The notes under the pieces were generated by a model. It saw nothing but the letters and a program-made list of their open reading frames with translations, had not been told where the DNA came from and did not search any database. Of a stretch of DNA of 64,000 nt, positions 27,504 to 37,116 are shown one piece after another. This DNA comes from Chryseobacterium indologenes. Its GTDB lineage: Bacteria > Bacteroidota > Bacteroidia > Flavobacteriales > Weeksellaceae. The position numbers and the translations under genes were made by a program. The first letter of the stretch is position 1, and every line of letters starts with the position of its first letter. The DNA lies in assembly GCA_002439165.1 (NCBI GenBank), contig DJTE01000029.1:49638-113637 (forward strand), written 5' to 3'.

Positions 27504-30500
27504 TTAGCAGTTCTTTTTGAGTTCTTTAATTTCATGGGAGTCATTCGGGATGAACAAAGTGTAGTCTGTCTGAGGAACAATTTCCTTTACCTCTGCGAGT
27601 CTTTTCACCACTGTATTTTCCTGATCATCCAGAATTAGCTGATCGACCCTGAAATCAACAATATAATCTACGAAAGACTGGTTATCAATCAGCTGAATCA
27701 GTGAGGAGAGTTCTATTTTCTTTGCAAAATCTATATCAGGATCGCTGTACGCCCACGGACTGATATAGCGGTTAACTGTTTCTGCCAGCATTTTGGCATA
27801 CAAACGGGTATCTGCCCCCGGAATATCTTTGTATTTTACGTTACAGCTGATCTGTATTTTTTCTAACACAGGAGGCTTTACAGATAACCGCACATGAGGT
27901 GAACACAGTTCTGTGATCCTGTTTTTAATGCGCTGCAAAGTGCTTAGGCTCAGTAGAGGTTTCCATTCCCGGACGGTGGATGAACCGGGCGATTGGGCAA
28001 CGGGAATCAGGGTTACATATCCCGCAGAAACATTGGAAACACTTTTGGAGTCATACCGGTAATGATTCAGGCATTTTACTCTGTACACTTCCGGAAATTC
28101 CTGTAAAATAAGTCTTTCGTAATCCCAGGACGTAATAGACCTCTGTTTATGCCGCAGCCTTTCACTGCTTCGTTGATAGAGCCGGCTGTCTTCTTCCTGC
28201 CTTTTCCCTCCAAAAGAAGGATACGGCTGTTTTACTTTTTTCACGGAAGAATCAGGCTGATAGAGTTTTGAAATGGTTTCTCCCGGGGTTATTTCAAGAA
28301 AACTGCTTCCCTTATTTTCAAAATCAGATAAAACGGCTTTTAAGGCCTGTTCGTGTATGCCTGCAAAATGACAGATTCTGTCTGATTCACTCACTGAAAT
28401 CCGCAGCCAGAAAAGATGACCGGGCAAAACAACGGTTTTTGTACTGTCAAACTCAGGAACGGTAAGATTGATAATTCCGGATTGCAAAAGGCCGAGGGTC
28501 TCATCTCCTATACCGTATGAATCTATTGGTTTCCACTGATTTTCTGAAAGGTATGCCCAGGATATTCCGGCGGGTTCTTTCCTGGGGTTAGCCGTTCCTT
28601 CTGCCATTTGAAAAAGCAGGCTCAATCCGTTTCCGGACTGTGCATTTTCAAATCCGATATAGATTTCTCCCTGATCCGGTAAATCCGGGATGAAGGATAA
28701 GGAGGATTTCGGGTTTAATTTCTCATAGCCGAAAGGTAAAAGGTGATAATATTCCAATATATTAAGATGATCATCCGAAGGGCTGAAAGTATATTTTTCA
28801 GTAACTGAATAATTCATAACCAGCGACTGAATAACAGGCACTTCCGGCAAAACCGGATTAGGCAGTTTCGCTGCTGCTATATAATCCTGAAGAAATTTTT
28901 CACCTTTATATTTAGTATCCTCAAGCTGAATTCGTATATATCCTGAAGTACTTTCTTTATCAGGAACTACATCTTCTGAATATTCACTTACAGGGCTGTT
29001 ATTGGTATAGGTAGAATTGAAGGTACCCTGATCACTTTTAACAAACCGGCCATTCTTCATCACCAGTAATTTAGAATGATGGACGAGCGGTATATGCGTA
29101 TGTTCAACCCAATCAGCTACCTGAAAACCTGAATAGTTAAATGATGCCTGCATATTGGTTTCCGCCGGAGGCTGAATGGCCGATATTTTATTAAAAGTCT
29201 GGATATTGGTGTTAGCGTTAAGCAGATTTGAATTGAATAAAGTATAATTAACAGTTCCCATAGACCAGGCAGACGACAGTGCCTCCGATTCTATTGAAAA
29301 CTGAGCAACAGCTCCTTTTTTTAAGAAAAATTCGTTACAGCCTATAATGAAGCCGTTCCCGTTTTTGGGAAAATCGCCAAAAGGTCTGAAGGGTTTATTG
29401 ATGTCTATCACTCCTGTATCGGTGGCAACGATCAGGTTTTTAAGCCCGCTTACACTGATTTCTATTTCAAGGGTTGTACAGTCAATTTTCCCGGTGTTGT
29501 TTTTAGGAATTATTTTCAGAACCGGGTGCAGGGTGGCCAAAGCTTCTCCTGTATGGATTTCTTTATTAAAAGGAACAATCGCTTTTTCAGATGCAGGAAT
29601 GGTAAGTTCAATGTATTTATCCTCGGTTAACTCTTTATTTTCCTCAGTAATTTCTATCCATTTTTTTTCTCCGGTGATCCGGAAGTCAAATGAATTGGGA
29701 TCTAAAACATGAGGATTAAATTTTAAAGTAATGCTTCTTGTTCCGCCTTTCATATAGAATAAAGGGCTTGCCAGAAGGAGGCCGGTTTCGGTATTTTCTG
29801 AGGAAGACGGAAAAGCTGAGAAAGGTCCGTTAGCTGCATTTAAAGGAAGCAGATCTGTCTTTTTCCAGGTATTCTGAACAATATGATGGCTTAGGAAAGA
29901 TTTAATTTTCACAGAATTGATCACCTGGTCTGAAGTGGAAGCATAAAATTTATTGTTCCCTTGTGAATTTTTCCCTGCTGAAAAAATGGTATTCTTCGGT
30001 AAGAGAAAAGCCTCTTTACCGGCGGCAGGCTCTATCAGTAAATGAACAAAATCGGGCTGTGCCTTCTCTGGAAGCAGCTGTAAGATATCTTTGTAATAGA
30101 AGTCCAGATGTCTTTTGGTAAAATCATTCAGGTGGTTTTTTGCAATGCCCAGAAGTTTTAAAAAGGCCAGAAATAAAGCATAATGAGGCGTATGGGAAGG
30201 ATAGCTTTCCAATTGCCGGGCAAATGCTTCTCCGGTACTGTTTTTCCAGTACATCAGCAAGCCGAAAAGCTGCTGAATATTTTTATCAACCTGATAACCC
30301 TGCAGGAAGGTAGCTATTGAATCTGCTTTTGTAATTCTTGCAAGGATTTCACTCAGCTGATTTTCAATATTTATGGCAGAGCTTACTAAAAATTCTTTTA
30401 TTGAGATACGGTCATCTATCCTGTTTACTTTACCGGTAAGCCGGATAAAATCATCCTGAATTTTTTCAAAAACGTTCAGGATCCGTTTTTTCTGTTCTTC

Positions 30501-30821
30501 ATTATCGTTGATTAATGCAATGGATTGTTTCTCACTCTCATATTTTTTCTCGTAATCTTCTATATTCCATTTGAATAGTTGTGCTAAAACCGCGGTAGAT
30601 TCCAGAGCAAAAAACGGCGACCAGTCTCCCTGTCCGTTCGGGGAACCGGACTCATTGAAATATCTGAGGTAATGAGACATTTTCTGAGCCAGTACCACAT
30701 AGTCTATTTCTTCTCTTTCGTCCAGAAGAAAATAAGAGGGTTGTAAGGCTGTTAAAGACCTTGCATTCCGGGTGGTTCCCATTCCCCGGTGTATTGATAT
30801 TTTTGAAGAACAGTTTTCCAT
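27504..30821 (-). CDS. eCIS baseplate protein, Afp11-like (J-type)
   Basis: 1105 residues. The C-terminal third (about 850-1080) with ITSWDYERLILQEFPEVYRV KCLNHY-type sequence and later RIKNRITELCSPHVRLSV matches the baseplate J/gp6-type wedge domain shared by contractile tails. The N-terminal two thirds is long and not assigned. It lies directly after gp25 and before the Afp12-like gene, the order conserved in Afp and PVC loci. Larger than typical phage J proteins, as usual in eCIS. Confidence 0.88.
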   Translation of the reverse strand: MENCSSKISIHRGMGTTRNARSLTALQPSYFLLDEREEIDYVVLAQKMSHYLRYFNESGSPNGQGDWSPFFALESTAVLAQLFKWNIEDYEKKYESEKQSIALINDNEEQKKRILNVFEKIQDDFIRLTGKVNRIDDRISIKEFLVSSAINIENQLSEILARITKADSIATFLQGYQVDKNIQQLFGLLMYWKNSTGEAFARQLESYPSHTPHYALFLAFLKLLGIAKNHLNDFTKRHLDFYYKDILQLLPEKAQPDFVHLLIEPAAGKEAFLLPKNTIFSAGKNSQGNNKFYASTSDQVINSVKIKSFLSHHIVQNTWKKTDLLPLNAANGPFSAFPSSSENTETGLLLASPLFYMKGGTRSITLKFNPHVLDPNSFDFRITGEKKWIEITEENKELTEDKYIELTIPASEKAIVPFNKEIHTGEALATLHPVLKIIPKNNTGKIDCTTLEIEISVSGLKNLIVATDTGVIDINKPFRPFGDFPKNGNGFIIGCNEFFLKKGAVAQFSIESEALSSAWSMGTVNYTLFNSNLLNANTNIQTFNKISAIQPPAETNMQASFNYSGFQVADWVEHTHIPLVHHSKLLVMKNGRFVKSDQGTFNSTYTNNSPVSEYSEDVVPDKESTSGYIRIQLEDTKYKGEKFLQDYIAAAKLPNPVLPEVPVIQSLVMNYSVTEKYTFSPSDDHLNILEYYHLLPFGYEKLNPKSSLSFIPDLPDQGEIYIGFENAQSGNGLSLLFQMAEGTANPRKEPAGISWAYLSENQWKPIDSYGIGDETLGLLQSGIINLTVPEFDSTKTVVLPGHLFWLRISVSESDRICHFAGIHEQALKAVLSDFENKGSSFLEITPGETISKLYQPDSSVKKVKQPYPSFGGKRQEEDSRLYQRSSERLRHKQRSITSWDYERLILQEFPEVYRVKCLNHYRYDSKSVSNVSAGYVTLIPVAQSPGSSTVREWKPLLSLSTLQRIKNRITELCSPHVRLSVKPPVLEKIQISCNVKYKDIPGADTRLYAKMLAETVNRYISPWAYSDPDIDFAKKIELSSLIQLIDNQSFVDYIVDFRVDQLILDDQENTVVKRLAEVKEIVPQTDYTLFIPNDSHEIKELKKNC

Positions 30822-30825
30822 GACA

Positions 30826-31242
30826 TCAGATTTTTATAAAAGTTCCTTCTTCCAGATAGTACGGGAACACGTAATTAAGCCTTGAATTGGTAGCACGGAT
30901 GGTGTATTCCACTTCAATCCTGATGATTCCCTGCGTGGCATTGGTTTCTGAACCAAAATAAATATCATTCAGATCTATTCTCGGCTCATATTTCAGAATG
31001 GCATGTTCAATAATGCCTTTAATTTTTGTGAGGAGTGTGACGGTTACATTTTCAAACAGAAGCGGCGTGAGATCGCAGCCAAAGTCGGACCGCATTATTC
31101 TTTCCGTAAGCTGTGTACTCAGCAGAATATGCAGGCTTTCCTGTATATCTTTTTCACCGGAAACCGTTTCAACTGTTCCTGTGAGCGCATTAAAATCCGG
31201 AGGAAATCCCCATCCTTTTCCTAAAAAGTCATCTGTTTTCAT
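30826..31242 (-). CDS. eCIS gp25-like baseplate protein (Afp9-like)
   Basis: 138 residues of the GPW/gp25 family: FLGKGWGFPPDF, then IMRSDFGCDLTPLLFENV and the late RIEVEYTIRATNS. In contractile tails gp25 is the wedge component that nucleates the sheath. Close spacing (10 bases after the PAAR gene, 4 before Afp11-like) places it in the operon. Confidence 0.93.
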   Translation of the reverse strand: MKTDDFLGKGWGFPPDFNALTGTVETVSGEKDIQESLHILLSTQLTERIMRSDFGCDLTPLLFENVTVTLLTKIKGIIEHAILKYEPRIDLNDIYFGSETNATQGIIRIEVEYTIRATNSRLNYVFPYYLEEGTFIKI

Positions 31243-31252
31243 GGTTATTTTT

Positions 31253-31543
31253 TTAATCTCCTATAATTACTGTCGGACAGCCTAAAACAATGGTTCCTCC
31301 ATGTGCGGTAGAATCTCCCATTCTTGCGGCGGGAACACCTCCAATAAGCACGGTTGCCGAACCTTTTACGATGGTATCGGGCGGTCCTGTACAGACACAT
31401 CGGTCTCCTATTACCGAAGCGGGCATTCCTCCGATTAATACGGTAGCGTTTGCTCCCGGTAAAGCTGGCCCTCCAACGTGGGGTACCGTTCCTGTGGTCA
31501 TGGGACATACATGCATGTCACCTGTTCTTGCTGCTGCGGGCAT
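31253..31543 (-). CDS. PAAR-repeat spike tip protein (Afp10-like)
   Basis: 96 residues with repeated PAAR-type triplets: MPAAARTGD, GANATVLIGGMPASVIGD, GSATVLIGGVPAARMGD. PAAR proteins cap the VgrG spike with a zinc-bound conical tip. His and Cys residues suited to zinc binding are present (H11, C13, C48, C50, H80). Its start is one base after the VgrG-like stop. No C-terminal toxin extension. Confidence 0.95.
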   Translation of the reverse strand: MPAAARTGDMHVCPMTTGTVPHVGGPALPGANATVLIGGMPASVIGDRCVCTGPPDTIVKGSATVLIGGVPAARMGDSTAHGGTIVLGCPTVIIGD

Positions 31544-31544
31544 A

Positions 31545-33215
31545 TTAATTGAGTTTTATGATTCCTCCTTTTACCTCTATTTCGGCAGACGCAGAAAGCG
31601 CTGCTTTTGCTGAATCCGTTTTGAAATCCTTTTTTGCTTTAAGAATAATGTCTTTGCTGCTGTCTAATGTGATTCCGTCGGTATTCATCAGGATCTTATT
31701 TCCATTCTCGTCTTCCAGTACAAAGCCTTTTTTATCATCGCTGATCAGAAGTTTGTTTCCTTTTTTTGTACTGAGCTCGATCGATTTTTTATCATCATCC
31801 AGCTGTATGGTCGTCCCTTCTTTGGTAACCAGACCTTTTATATAGTTTTCTTTCTGAACGGGAAACGGCATTTCAATTTCTGGGCTGTAAAGGCTTCCCA
31901 GAATCACAGGAGTATCCGGATTATCTCCCAGACATCCTACGATAACTTCATCATTCACATCGGGAATAAAAAAACTTCCCATTTTGTTTCCCGAAAAAAC
32001 ATTTGCTAATCTTGCCCAGACCCCCTCTCCTTTTTCGGAAAGCGTTGGTATTCTCACCTTTATTCTGAATTGCTTATCCGGATCTTCTTCAATCTGGGTC
32101 ACAACGCCGATCTGTAATCCGCTTACTGAGTTGGCCTGCCCGGTTTGTGCCTGTTGAGCCGGAACGGAGGGGAAATTCGTTTCAATAAAAGACTGCTCTG
32201 TTTCTGTTCCGAAAGTATATTCGGTTTTCCAGCTGCCATTTTCAAAGATGTGATGTTCTTTTCTGATCAGCAGTTTCTTTTTGTCTATTTCTTTATTCAC
32301 TTTATTAAGACTCAGGAAATCCCCTGCTTTGGCTTCCAGGTTTCCGAAGGTTAAAAGCTCCCCCTGAATTACCGTATGGCTGCTTTTTTTAAGAAATGTA
32401 TCTGCCAATCTTGTCACTGTGCCGGTTAAAAGACGGCTTTCGTTAAGGGTAAGGGTCTTTATATTTTTTTCAGCCTCCTGTTCTTTTTCGATTTTTTTCA
32501 TGACCCGGGAAGAAAGATCCCAATATCCGATTGAAACTTTGCTCAGTTTTTTAGATTCATCTTCCCTGCACGACAATGAGAATATATTGATTCCGTTTTC
32601 TGCGCTGTATTTTTCTCCGGGAGCAGATTCTAAAATATCCAAAGCATGAAATTCGCCGTTTCTCACCTTCACCATCATGCCGACTGAATCTAAAAATCCT
32701 ACAAGATAATCCCACGGAAGGCTATGCAGATTACGGGTAATTTTTTCATTTTCCCAGCTTTCTCCTTTTGACTGGAGTTTATTGGCTACATTGGCCTGGC
32801 TTAAAAATCCGTCTAATTTTGTTTTGAAAGTTTCCGTACTGTTATCGGGTTTTTCAGAAGGCTCAGTCAGCTGATAAGCTTCGTCCTTACATTCTAATTT
32901 CACCGTAGTTCCGCTTTCACTGATTCTTCTTTCAACAGATTTGATAAATCCTTTGAAGAGGGTCTCCGGTTTTTTGTTAACCGTTATTTTCACTTCTATT
33001 TTCTGTCCTTTTTTAAGCTGATCTGCGGCTAATTCTGCCTGAGCATCTACATCAGGATTTGAAGCTATAAAAGTAAATTTGGCAAAAGGGATTTTATTCA
33101 GTTCAAAGGTTACCTGTGCTTCTTTCAACAATGTGTCAAGGCCATTATTTTTTTCATCTGTTAACAATTCCAGTTTCAGCAGATCATCAGTCGGTATGTA
33201 AGGTTGAACTGGCAT
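31545..33215 (-). CDS. VgrG-like spike protein (Afp8-like)
   Basis: 556 residues. About 1-340: gp27-like hub domain. About 366-445: gp5-type OB fold, with GLQIGVVTQIEEDPDKQFRI and FFIPDVNDEVIVGC. About 455-556: repeated beta needle (IQLDDDKKSIELSTKKGNKL, then further KD-rich turns). There is no toxin domain at the C-terminus. It binds the PAAR tip encoded next, forming the piercing spike at the tube end. Confidence 0.93.
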   Translation of the reverse strand: MPVQPYIPTDDLLKLELLTDEKNNGLDTLLKEAQVTFELNKIPFAKFTFIASNPDVDAQAELAADQLKKGQKIEVKITVNKKPETLFKGFIKSVERRISESGTTVKLECKDEAYQLTEPSEKPDNSTETFKTKLDGFLSQANVANKLQSKGESWENEKITRNLHSLPWDYLVGFLDSVGMMVKVRNGEFHALDILESAPGEKYSAENGINIFSLSCREDESKKLSKVSIGYWDLSSRVMKKIEKEQEAEKNIKTLTLNESRLLTGTVTRLADTFLKKSSHTVIQGELLTFGNLEAKAGDFLSLNKVNKEIDKKKLLIRKEHHIFENGSWKTEYTFGTETEQSFIETNFPSVPAQQAQTGQANSVSGLQIGVVTQIEEDPDKQFRIKVRIPTLSEKGEGVWARLANVFSGNKMGSFFIPDVNDEVIVGCLGDNPDTPVILGSLYSPEIEMPFPVQKENYIKGLVTKEGTTIQLDDDKKSIELSTKKGNKLLISDDKKGFVLEDENGNKILMNTDGITLDSSKDIILKAKKDFKTDSAKAALSASAEIEVKGGIIKLN

Positions 33216-33221
33216 ATCATT

Positions 33222-33989
33222 TTATTTAATAGGCGGAAACGAAATGTTTTGCCCGGTTTCTATTTTTCTGAAGCTTAAAAGTTGATTGACCTGCGCTACA
33301 TCCATATAGTATGAAGGGTTTTCATAAATGTTCTCCGCCATCAGCACCAGTTTATCATTCATATTCACGGTTTTAAGATGGGTAAGGTCAGGAGATGTTT
33401 TATTCTGCTCTGCCACCATGATTTGATGTGTTGCAGTTGCTTTAAAAACACATTTAACTTTAGCTCTGATGGGCCGTCCGTCTCTTCTGAAAAGGGTGTA
33501 TTCTATATCCATGCTCTTCATACGGCACTGGAGTTTGAATGCCCCCCAAAGAAGCTGCAAATAGGCTGTCTGATGAGTTTTTCCGTTATATCCTATGGTA
33601 AGATTCTTAAATGCCTCCACATGTTCTTCCACCGATTTTACCTCTGCAAAAGGATTTACAATGGCGGGTGTAAGTGCATCGAGAACATCTCCTGCCTTAT
33701 CCAGTAACGACATTTCTCCTTTTCCGTCTTTTATCTTTCCCGGCGGTACAACTCCCGAACTGTCGAACACAAAATCGAAAGTCACTTCTTCGCTCTGGCT
33801 TTTGCTGAAGCTGAGATTATTGGCTGAAGCCCCCATCGGCTGATCTTCAGAGAATATAACATTGTTTTTGCGGGTATATTTCTCCGGGTTGAGCTGTACG
33901 AAAATGGTTTTCTTGGGAGTGGTATATTTATTATCCTCGTACACCTCAATCCGCATTTTGTCTATAATACCCAATGCTGCCTGTATCAT
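33222..33989 (-). CDS. LysM-like hub/spike adaptor (Afp7-like)
   Basis: 255 residues. The first part (about 12-60) contains FVQLNPEKYTRKNNVIFSED, the beginning of a T4 gp53-like/Afp7 baseplate protein, and the end (KLVLMAENIYENPSYYMDVA, then FRKIETGQNISFP) is LysM-like. In Afp this protein links hub, tube and baseplate. Its ATG overlaps the stop of the small DUF5908 gene by four bases (ATGA). Confidence 0.85.
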   Translation of the reverse strand: MIQAALGIIDKMRIEVYEDNKYTTPKKTIFVQLNPEKYTRKNNVIFSEDQPMGASANNLSFSKSQSEEVTFDFVFDSSGVVPPGKIKDGKGEMSLLDKAGDVLDALTPAIVNPFAEVKSVEEHVEAFKNLTIGYNGKTHQTAYLQLLWGAFKLQCRMKSMDIEYTLFRRDGRPIRAKVKCVFKATATHQIMVAEQNKTSPDLTHLKTVNMNDKLVLMAENIYENPSYYMDVAQVNQLLSFRKIETGQNISFPPIK

Positions 33990-34159
33990 CTTTCTTTTTT
34001 TTCTTTAAGTTTCTCCAATACTTCACGGGTACACTCTCTGATGAGCTGCTGTTTCAGTTCCTGTATTTTCAGAGGATCTGCCGGTTCTGAGCGGGCAGAA
34101 TGTGCCGGCTCTTCTTCGATCTTCACTTTGATGTGTAATTCTTTAATCTGGATAGCCAT
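33986..34159 (-). CDS. Small DUF5908-like eCIS protein (Afp6 position)
   Basis: A 57-residue ORF between the second tube gene and the Afp7-like gene. It starts MAIQIKELHIKVKIEE, the pattern of the DUF5908 family, then a basic, Glu/Lys-rich helix (LKIQELKQQLIRECTREV). The TGA overlaps the next ATG (coupling). The position matches Afp6 in the Afp locus. Role unknown, perhaps an adaptor between tube and hub. Confidence 0.85.
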   Translation of the reverse strand: MAIQIKELHIKVKIEEEPAHSARSEPADPLKIQELKQQLIRECTREVLEKLKEKKER

Positions 34160-34170
34160 TTTTTCAGGTA

Positions 34171-34629
34171 TTAAAAGCCGGGAACCGGGAGTTCTTTAAA
34201 AAAGTTATATTTCAGTGTAATGGTTTCGATGACGATTTTATTCTGCTCTGCATCAAAATCACTGAATTCATAGCTTAACGGAATGGCATGGGATACATAC
34301 CATACTTTCACAGGATTTCCTTTTTCGTTCAGTAAAGAAACAACCAGATTGGCGGGATAAAAAACAAAGTCTTCCAATGCCTGGTTACACCACATGGATA
34401 AACCGGACATATCCGAAGTTAATCCTCTTTTCAGAGCCAGATCCTGATATCCTGAACGCAATGGCAGGCTGTGTTTGAATTTATTTTGCCCGCCCTCGGT
34501 ATAGGGCTCGGTTTCCATCGTAACCTTTAATCCGTTTACGCTTTGAAATTTTGTATCAATACTGAATTGCGGCAATAATTCAAAGATGACGGAAAAGTAA
34601 AAACCAGGAATGGGATTGCTGTCTGCCAT
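34171..34629 (-). CDS. eCIS tube protein 2 (Afp5-like, tube initiator)
   Basis: 152 residues of the T4 gp19/Hcp-like tube family: FYFSVIFELLP, GLKVTMETEPYTEG, KRGLTSDMSGLSMWCNQAL and KIVIETITLKYNFF. It is more divergent from the first tube protein (34640-35077) and precedes the hub genes, suiting the role of the tube end that contacts the spike hub. Confidence 0.9.
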   Translation of the reverse strand: MADSNPIPGFYFSVIFELLPQFSIDTKFQSVNGLKVTMETEPYTEGGQNKFKHSLPLRSGYQDLALKRGLTSDMSGLSMWCNQALEDFVFYPANLVVSLLNEKGNPVKVWYVSHAIPLSYEFSDFDAEQNKIVIETITLKYNFFKELPVPGF

Positions 34630-34639
34630 GACCTTTCGG

Positions 34640-35077
34640 TTATAAATGTTCTATGGTAAATCCGTGATTGGCTATTTCTACTGTTTCTATGGCCGCTTCA
34701 TTGGCATCAGATTTCATATCTGTACATTTTAAGGAAACGATAAAGCAGTCTCTTACTTTCCACACCACTTTAGGCTCATGGTTTTCGTCCAGTAAGGAAA
34801 TGGTGATATTACGGCGTTCTACGGTATTTAATGCGACGGTATTGTACCAGTCATAAAACTCATTGTCTCCTGCAAACAGCCCTCTTTTGAGCGTAATATT
34901 GCTGAGTTTGCTCATTCCCGGTCTTTTCTGCTTAAAAAATTCGGGACTTGAGCCTACGCGGTGTTCAAGAACTTCTACTTCTTTATTCAGACCGGATACT
35001 TCCGTAAAAGCTATTTTACTGCCGCCCCATTCTACACTGAAGTGAAACTTTGGCAGCGGAAAATCTGTATGTGCCAT
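34640..35077 (-). CDS. eCIS main tube protein (Afp1-like)
   Basis: 145 residues of the gp19/Hcp-like inner tube family: KFHFSVEWGGSKIAFTEVSG, then FKQKRPGMSKLSNITLKRG and IETVEIANHGFTIEH. It forms the inner tube, inside which cargo can be carried. It is encoded 24 bases after the sheath gene. Confidence 0.93.
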   Translation of the reverse strand: MAHTDFPLPKFHFSVEWGGSKIAFTEVSGLNKEVEVLEHRVGSSPEFFKQKRPGMSKLSNITLKRGLFAGDNEFYDWYNTVALNTVERRNITISLLDENHEPKVVWKVRDCFIVSLKCTDMKSDANEAAIETVEIANHGFTIEHL

Positions 35078-35101
35078 GATGTATAGTTTTAGAATTAATA
35101 A

Positions 35102-37105
35102 TTAAGATTTTTGCTGCATTTGTTTGAATTCCAGAATGATGAATTCGGCAGGTCTTGAAGGAGCATATCCTACTTTTACGATCATTCTGCCTTCAAGGAT
35201 GTCCTGTGCAGACATGGTCTGGTTCAATCCTACTGCCACAAAGAATGCGTGTTCCGGTTTTGCTCCGGCCAAAGCGCCATCATTCCAGAGCGTGGTAAGA
35301 TAATTTTCGATCATTCCTTTTACGTTCACCCATGTCTGGGCAACATTAGGTTCAAAAACAAACTGCATACAGGCTTTTTTAGCAGATTCTTCAATCATAT
35401 TGGCCAGTCTTCGTACGTTGATATACCGCCAGTCATTGCTGTTTCCGGCCAGTGTTCTTGCCCCCCAGACCAGTGTTCCCCTTCCTGTAAACTGCCGGAT
35501 TGCATTGATAGATTTTCCGGTTTCATGGATGTTCATATCATCCTGATCTTTATCATTAATATCATCTGTGAGTCCAACGATCCCGGTTATGCTTACATTG
35601 GCAGGTGCTTTCCATACTCCACGGGTGGCATCAGTCTGGGCATAGATTCCCGCGATGGCTCCGGAAGGCGGAACAGTATTCATCGACCGGGATAATTTAT
35701 CTGTAATCTGTTTGAATAACGGCAGCTGGGTAACCAGTTTTTTCTCTTCTTCCAGAATATAATTTGAAATTGCACTCAATACCGAATTCATCGTTTGAAC
35801 AACATTGGACAGCATTTTATCCAATTCCGCCTGAATAAGAGTGATATTTATAATTTTCAGGCTGTTTCCTCCGTCTTTTATTTCATTGCCATCCTGATCG
35901 GTTAACCTGATGTTCAGCTTATCTTTGTAAGAATCAGCTATGGCTAAACTTCCCCATATTGCTGTATCAAAAGAAGTGTTATTGACAAGCGTTTTTTCAT
36001 CATTTATCAGATTTCGGGTGACATCTCCAAATGCGGTTCCGGCTTCAATATCCTGGCTGGCTAATGTCTGTACCAGCAGCGTATCATATTCTCCTTTAAA
36101 ATCAGAGAGCTGCTGTGCATATTTTTTTAAATTAACAGACACGATATCTTTAAGATAGCTTTTATAGGAACTGTTGGTAACTGAATTTAAATCTTTAAAA
36201 ACGGCCAGCAGCTTCCATATTTTATCGATATAGGTATTGGTGTTTAATGCTTTTCCGGGATCATTGTCTTCAAATTCAACAGTTTCTTTTTCTTTATCCA
36301 GGCTGCTCCATTTCAATTCGTAACTGTTATCATATATCTCCGAATACAGTTCCTTAAAATCATTCAGCAGCTTTACAATCTTAGCATCATTTTTATAGAT
36401 GTCTGAAAAGTTTACCTGCGCATTGATATAATGAAACCTGAACTGATACGGAAAATTACACTGCAGATACGGATAATAAGCTGCTCCGTATTTCAGGAAC
36501 TGATTTCCTACTTCATTTCTGAAGTCTTCACTGTCCTGACTTAAACCGGCTTCCTGCTTTACGTCCATAATGCTGAATCTGTCCATAAGACTGTTACACT
36601 GTTTCAGTGCTTCGACCTGAACCATTCCCAATAAGTTAGCTGTTGACAGGCCCGCTGCATCAGGATATAATAATAAAGTTGGTTCGTCTTTCTTTTCCAG
36701 TAGCTTCAGACCTTTAATGAATAAATCTTTTGTGTCCGCAATTGTAAAATCCGGCTGATCATCATAGACCCCAATAGAAACTATATAGCAGACTCCGCCT
36801 CCGTTAGCATAAAAAAGCTGTAAACTGTTGTAGAGTTTAAAAATGCTTTCTTCCACTTTGCAGGCATCTGTCGGCTGGTTGTTTACATCTAAAACAACGA
36901 TGATGCTTTTGGGTTCAGGTGCTCCTCCGAAAATCTGTTCATACTCCAGCATTGAAGTAATCCTCACTGGATCTTTTTTCACGGGAGCCTTTTCTGTAAA
37001 TCCTACAAATGCAGGGATAGCGGTTGCCACATTGGCAATGGAAGGAGGAAATGCATCAATTTCATTGATGTATACTCCCGGGGTTTTAATGGCACTAATA
37101 TTCAT
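35102..37105 (-). CDS. eCIS sheath protein with a large helical insertion
   Basis: 667 residues. The N-terminal part has the sheath signature TPGVYINEIDAFPPS; the C-terminal part has FTGRGTLVWGARTLAG, DWRYINVRRLANMIE and GYAPSRPAEFIILEF. Between them, about residues 215-475 is a Lys/Asp/Asn-rich, probably helical region not part of the sheath core (the core resumes at PPSGAIAGIYA). Only one sheath gene is present, where Afp has three. The sheath contracts to drive the tube outward. Confidence 0.93.
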   Translation of the reverse strand: MNISAIKTPGVYINEIDAFPPSIANVATAIPAFVGFTEKAPVKKDPVRITSMLEYEQIFGGAPEPKSIIVVLDVNNQPTDACKVEESIFKLYNSLQLFYANGGGVCYIVSIGVYDDQPDFTIADTKDLFIKGLKLLEKKDEPTLLLYPDAAGLSTANLLGMVQVEALKQCNSLMDRFSIMDVKQEAGLSQDSEDFRNEVGNQFLKYGAAYYPYLQCNFPYQFRFHYINAQVNFSDIYKNDAKIVKLLNDFKELYSEIYDNSYELKWSSLDKEKETVEFEDNDPGKALNTNTYIDKIWKLLAVFKDLNSVTNSSYKSYLKDIVSVNLKKYAQQLSDFKGEYDTLLVQTLASQDIEAGTAFGDVTRNLINDEKTLVNNTSFDTAIWGSLAIADSYKDKLNIRLTDQDGNEIKDGGNSLKIINITLIQAELDKMLSNVVQTMNSVLSAISNYILEEEKKLVTQLPLFKQITDKLSRSMNTVPPSGAIAGIYAQTDATRGVWKAPANVSITGIVGLTDDINDKDQDDMNIHETGKSINAIRQFTGRGTLVWGARTLAGNSNDWRYINVRRLANMIEESAKKACMQFVFEPNVAQTWVNVKGMIENYLTTLWNDGALAGAKPEHAFFVAVGLNQTMSAQDILEGRMIVKVGYAPSRPAEFIILEFKQMQQKS

Positions 37106-37116
37106 GATGATTAATT

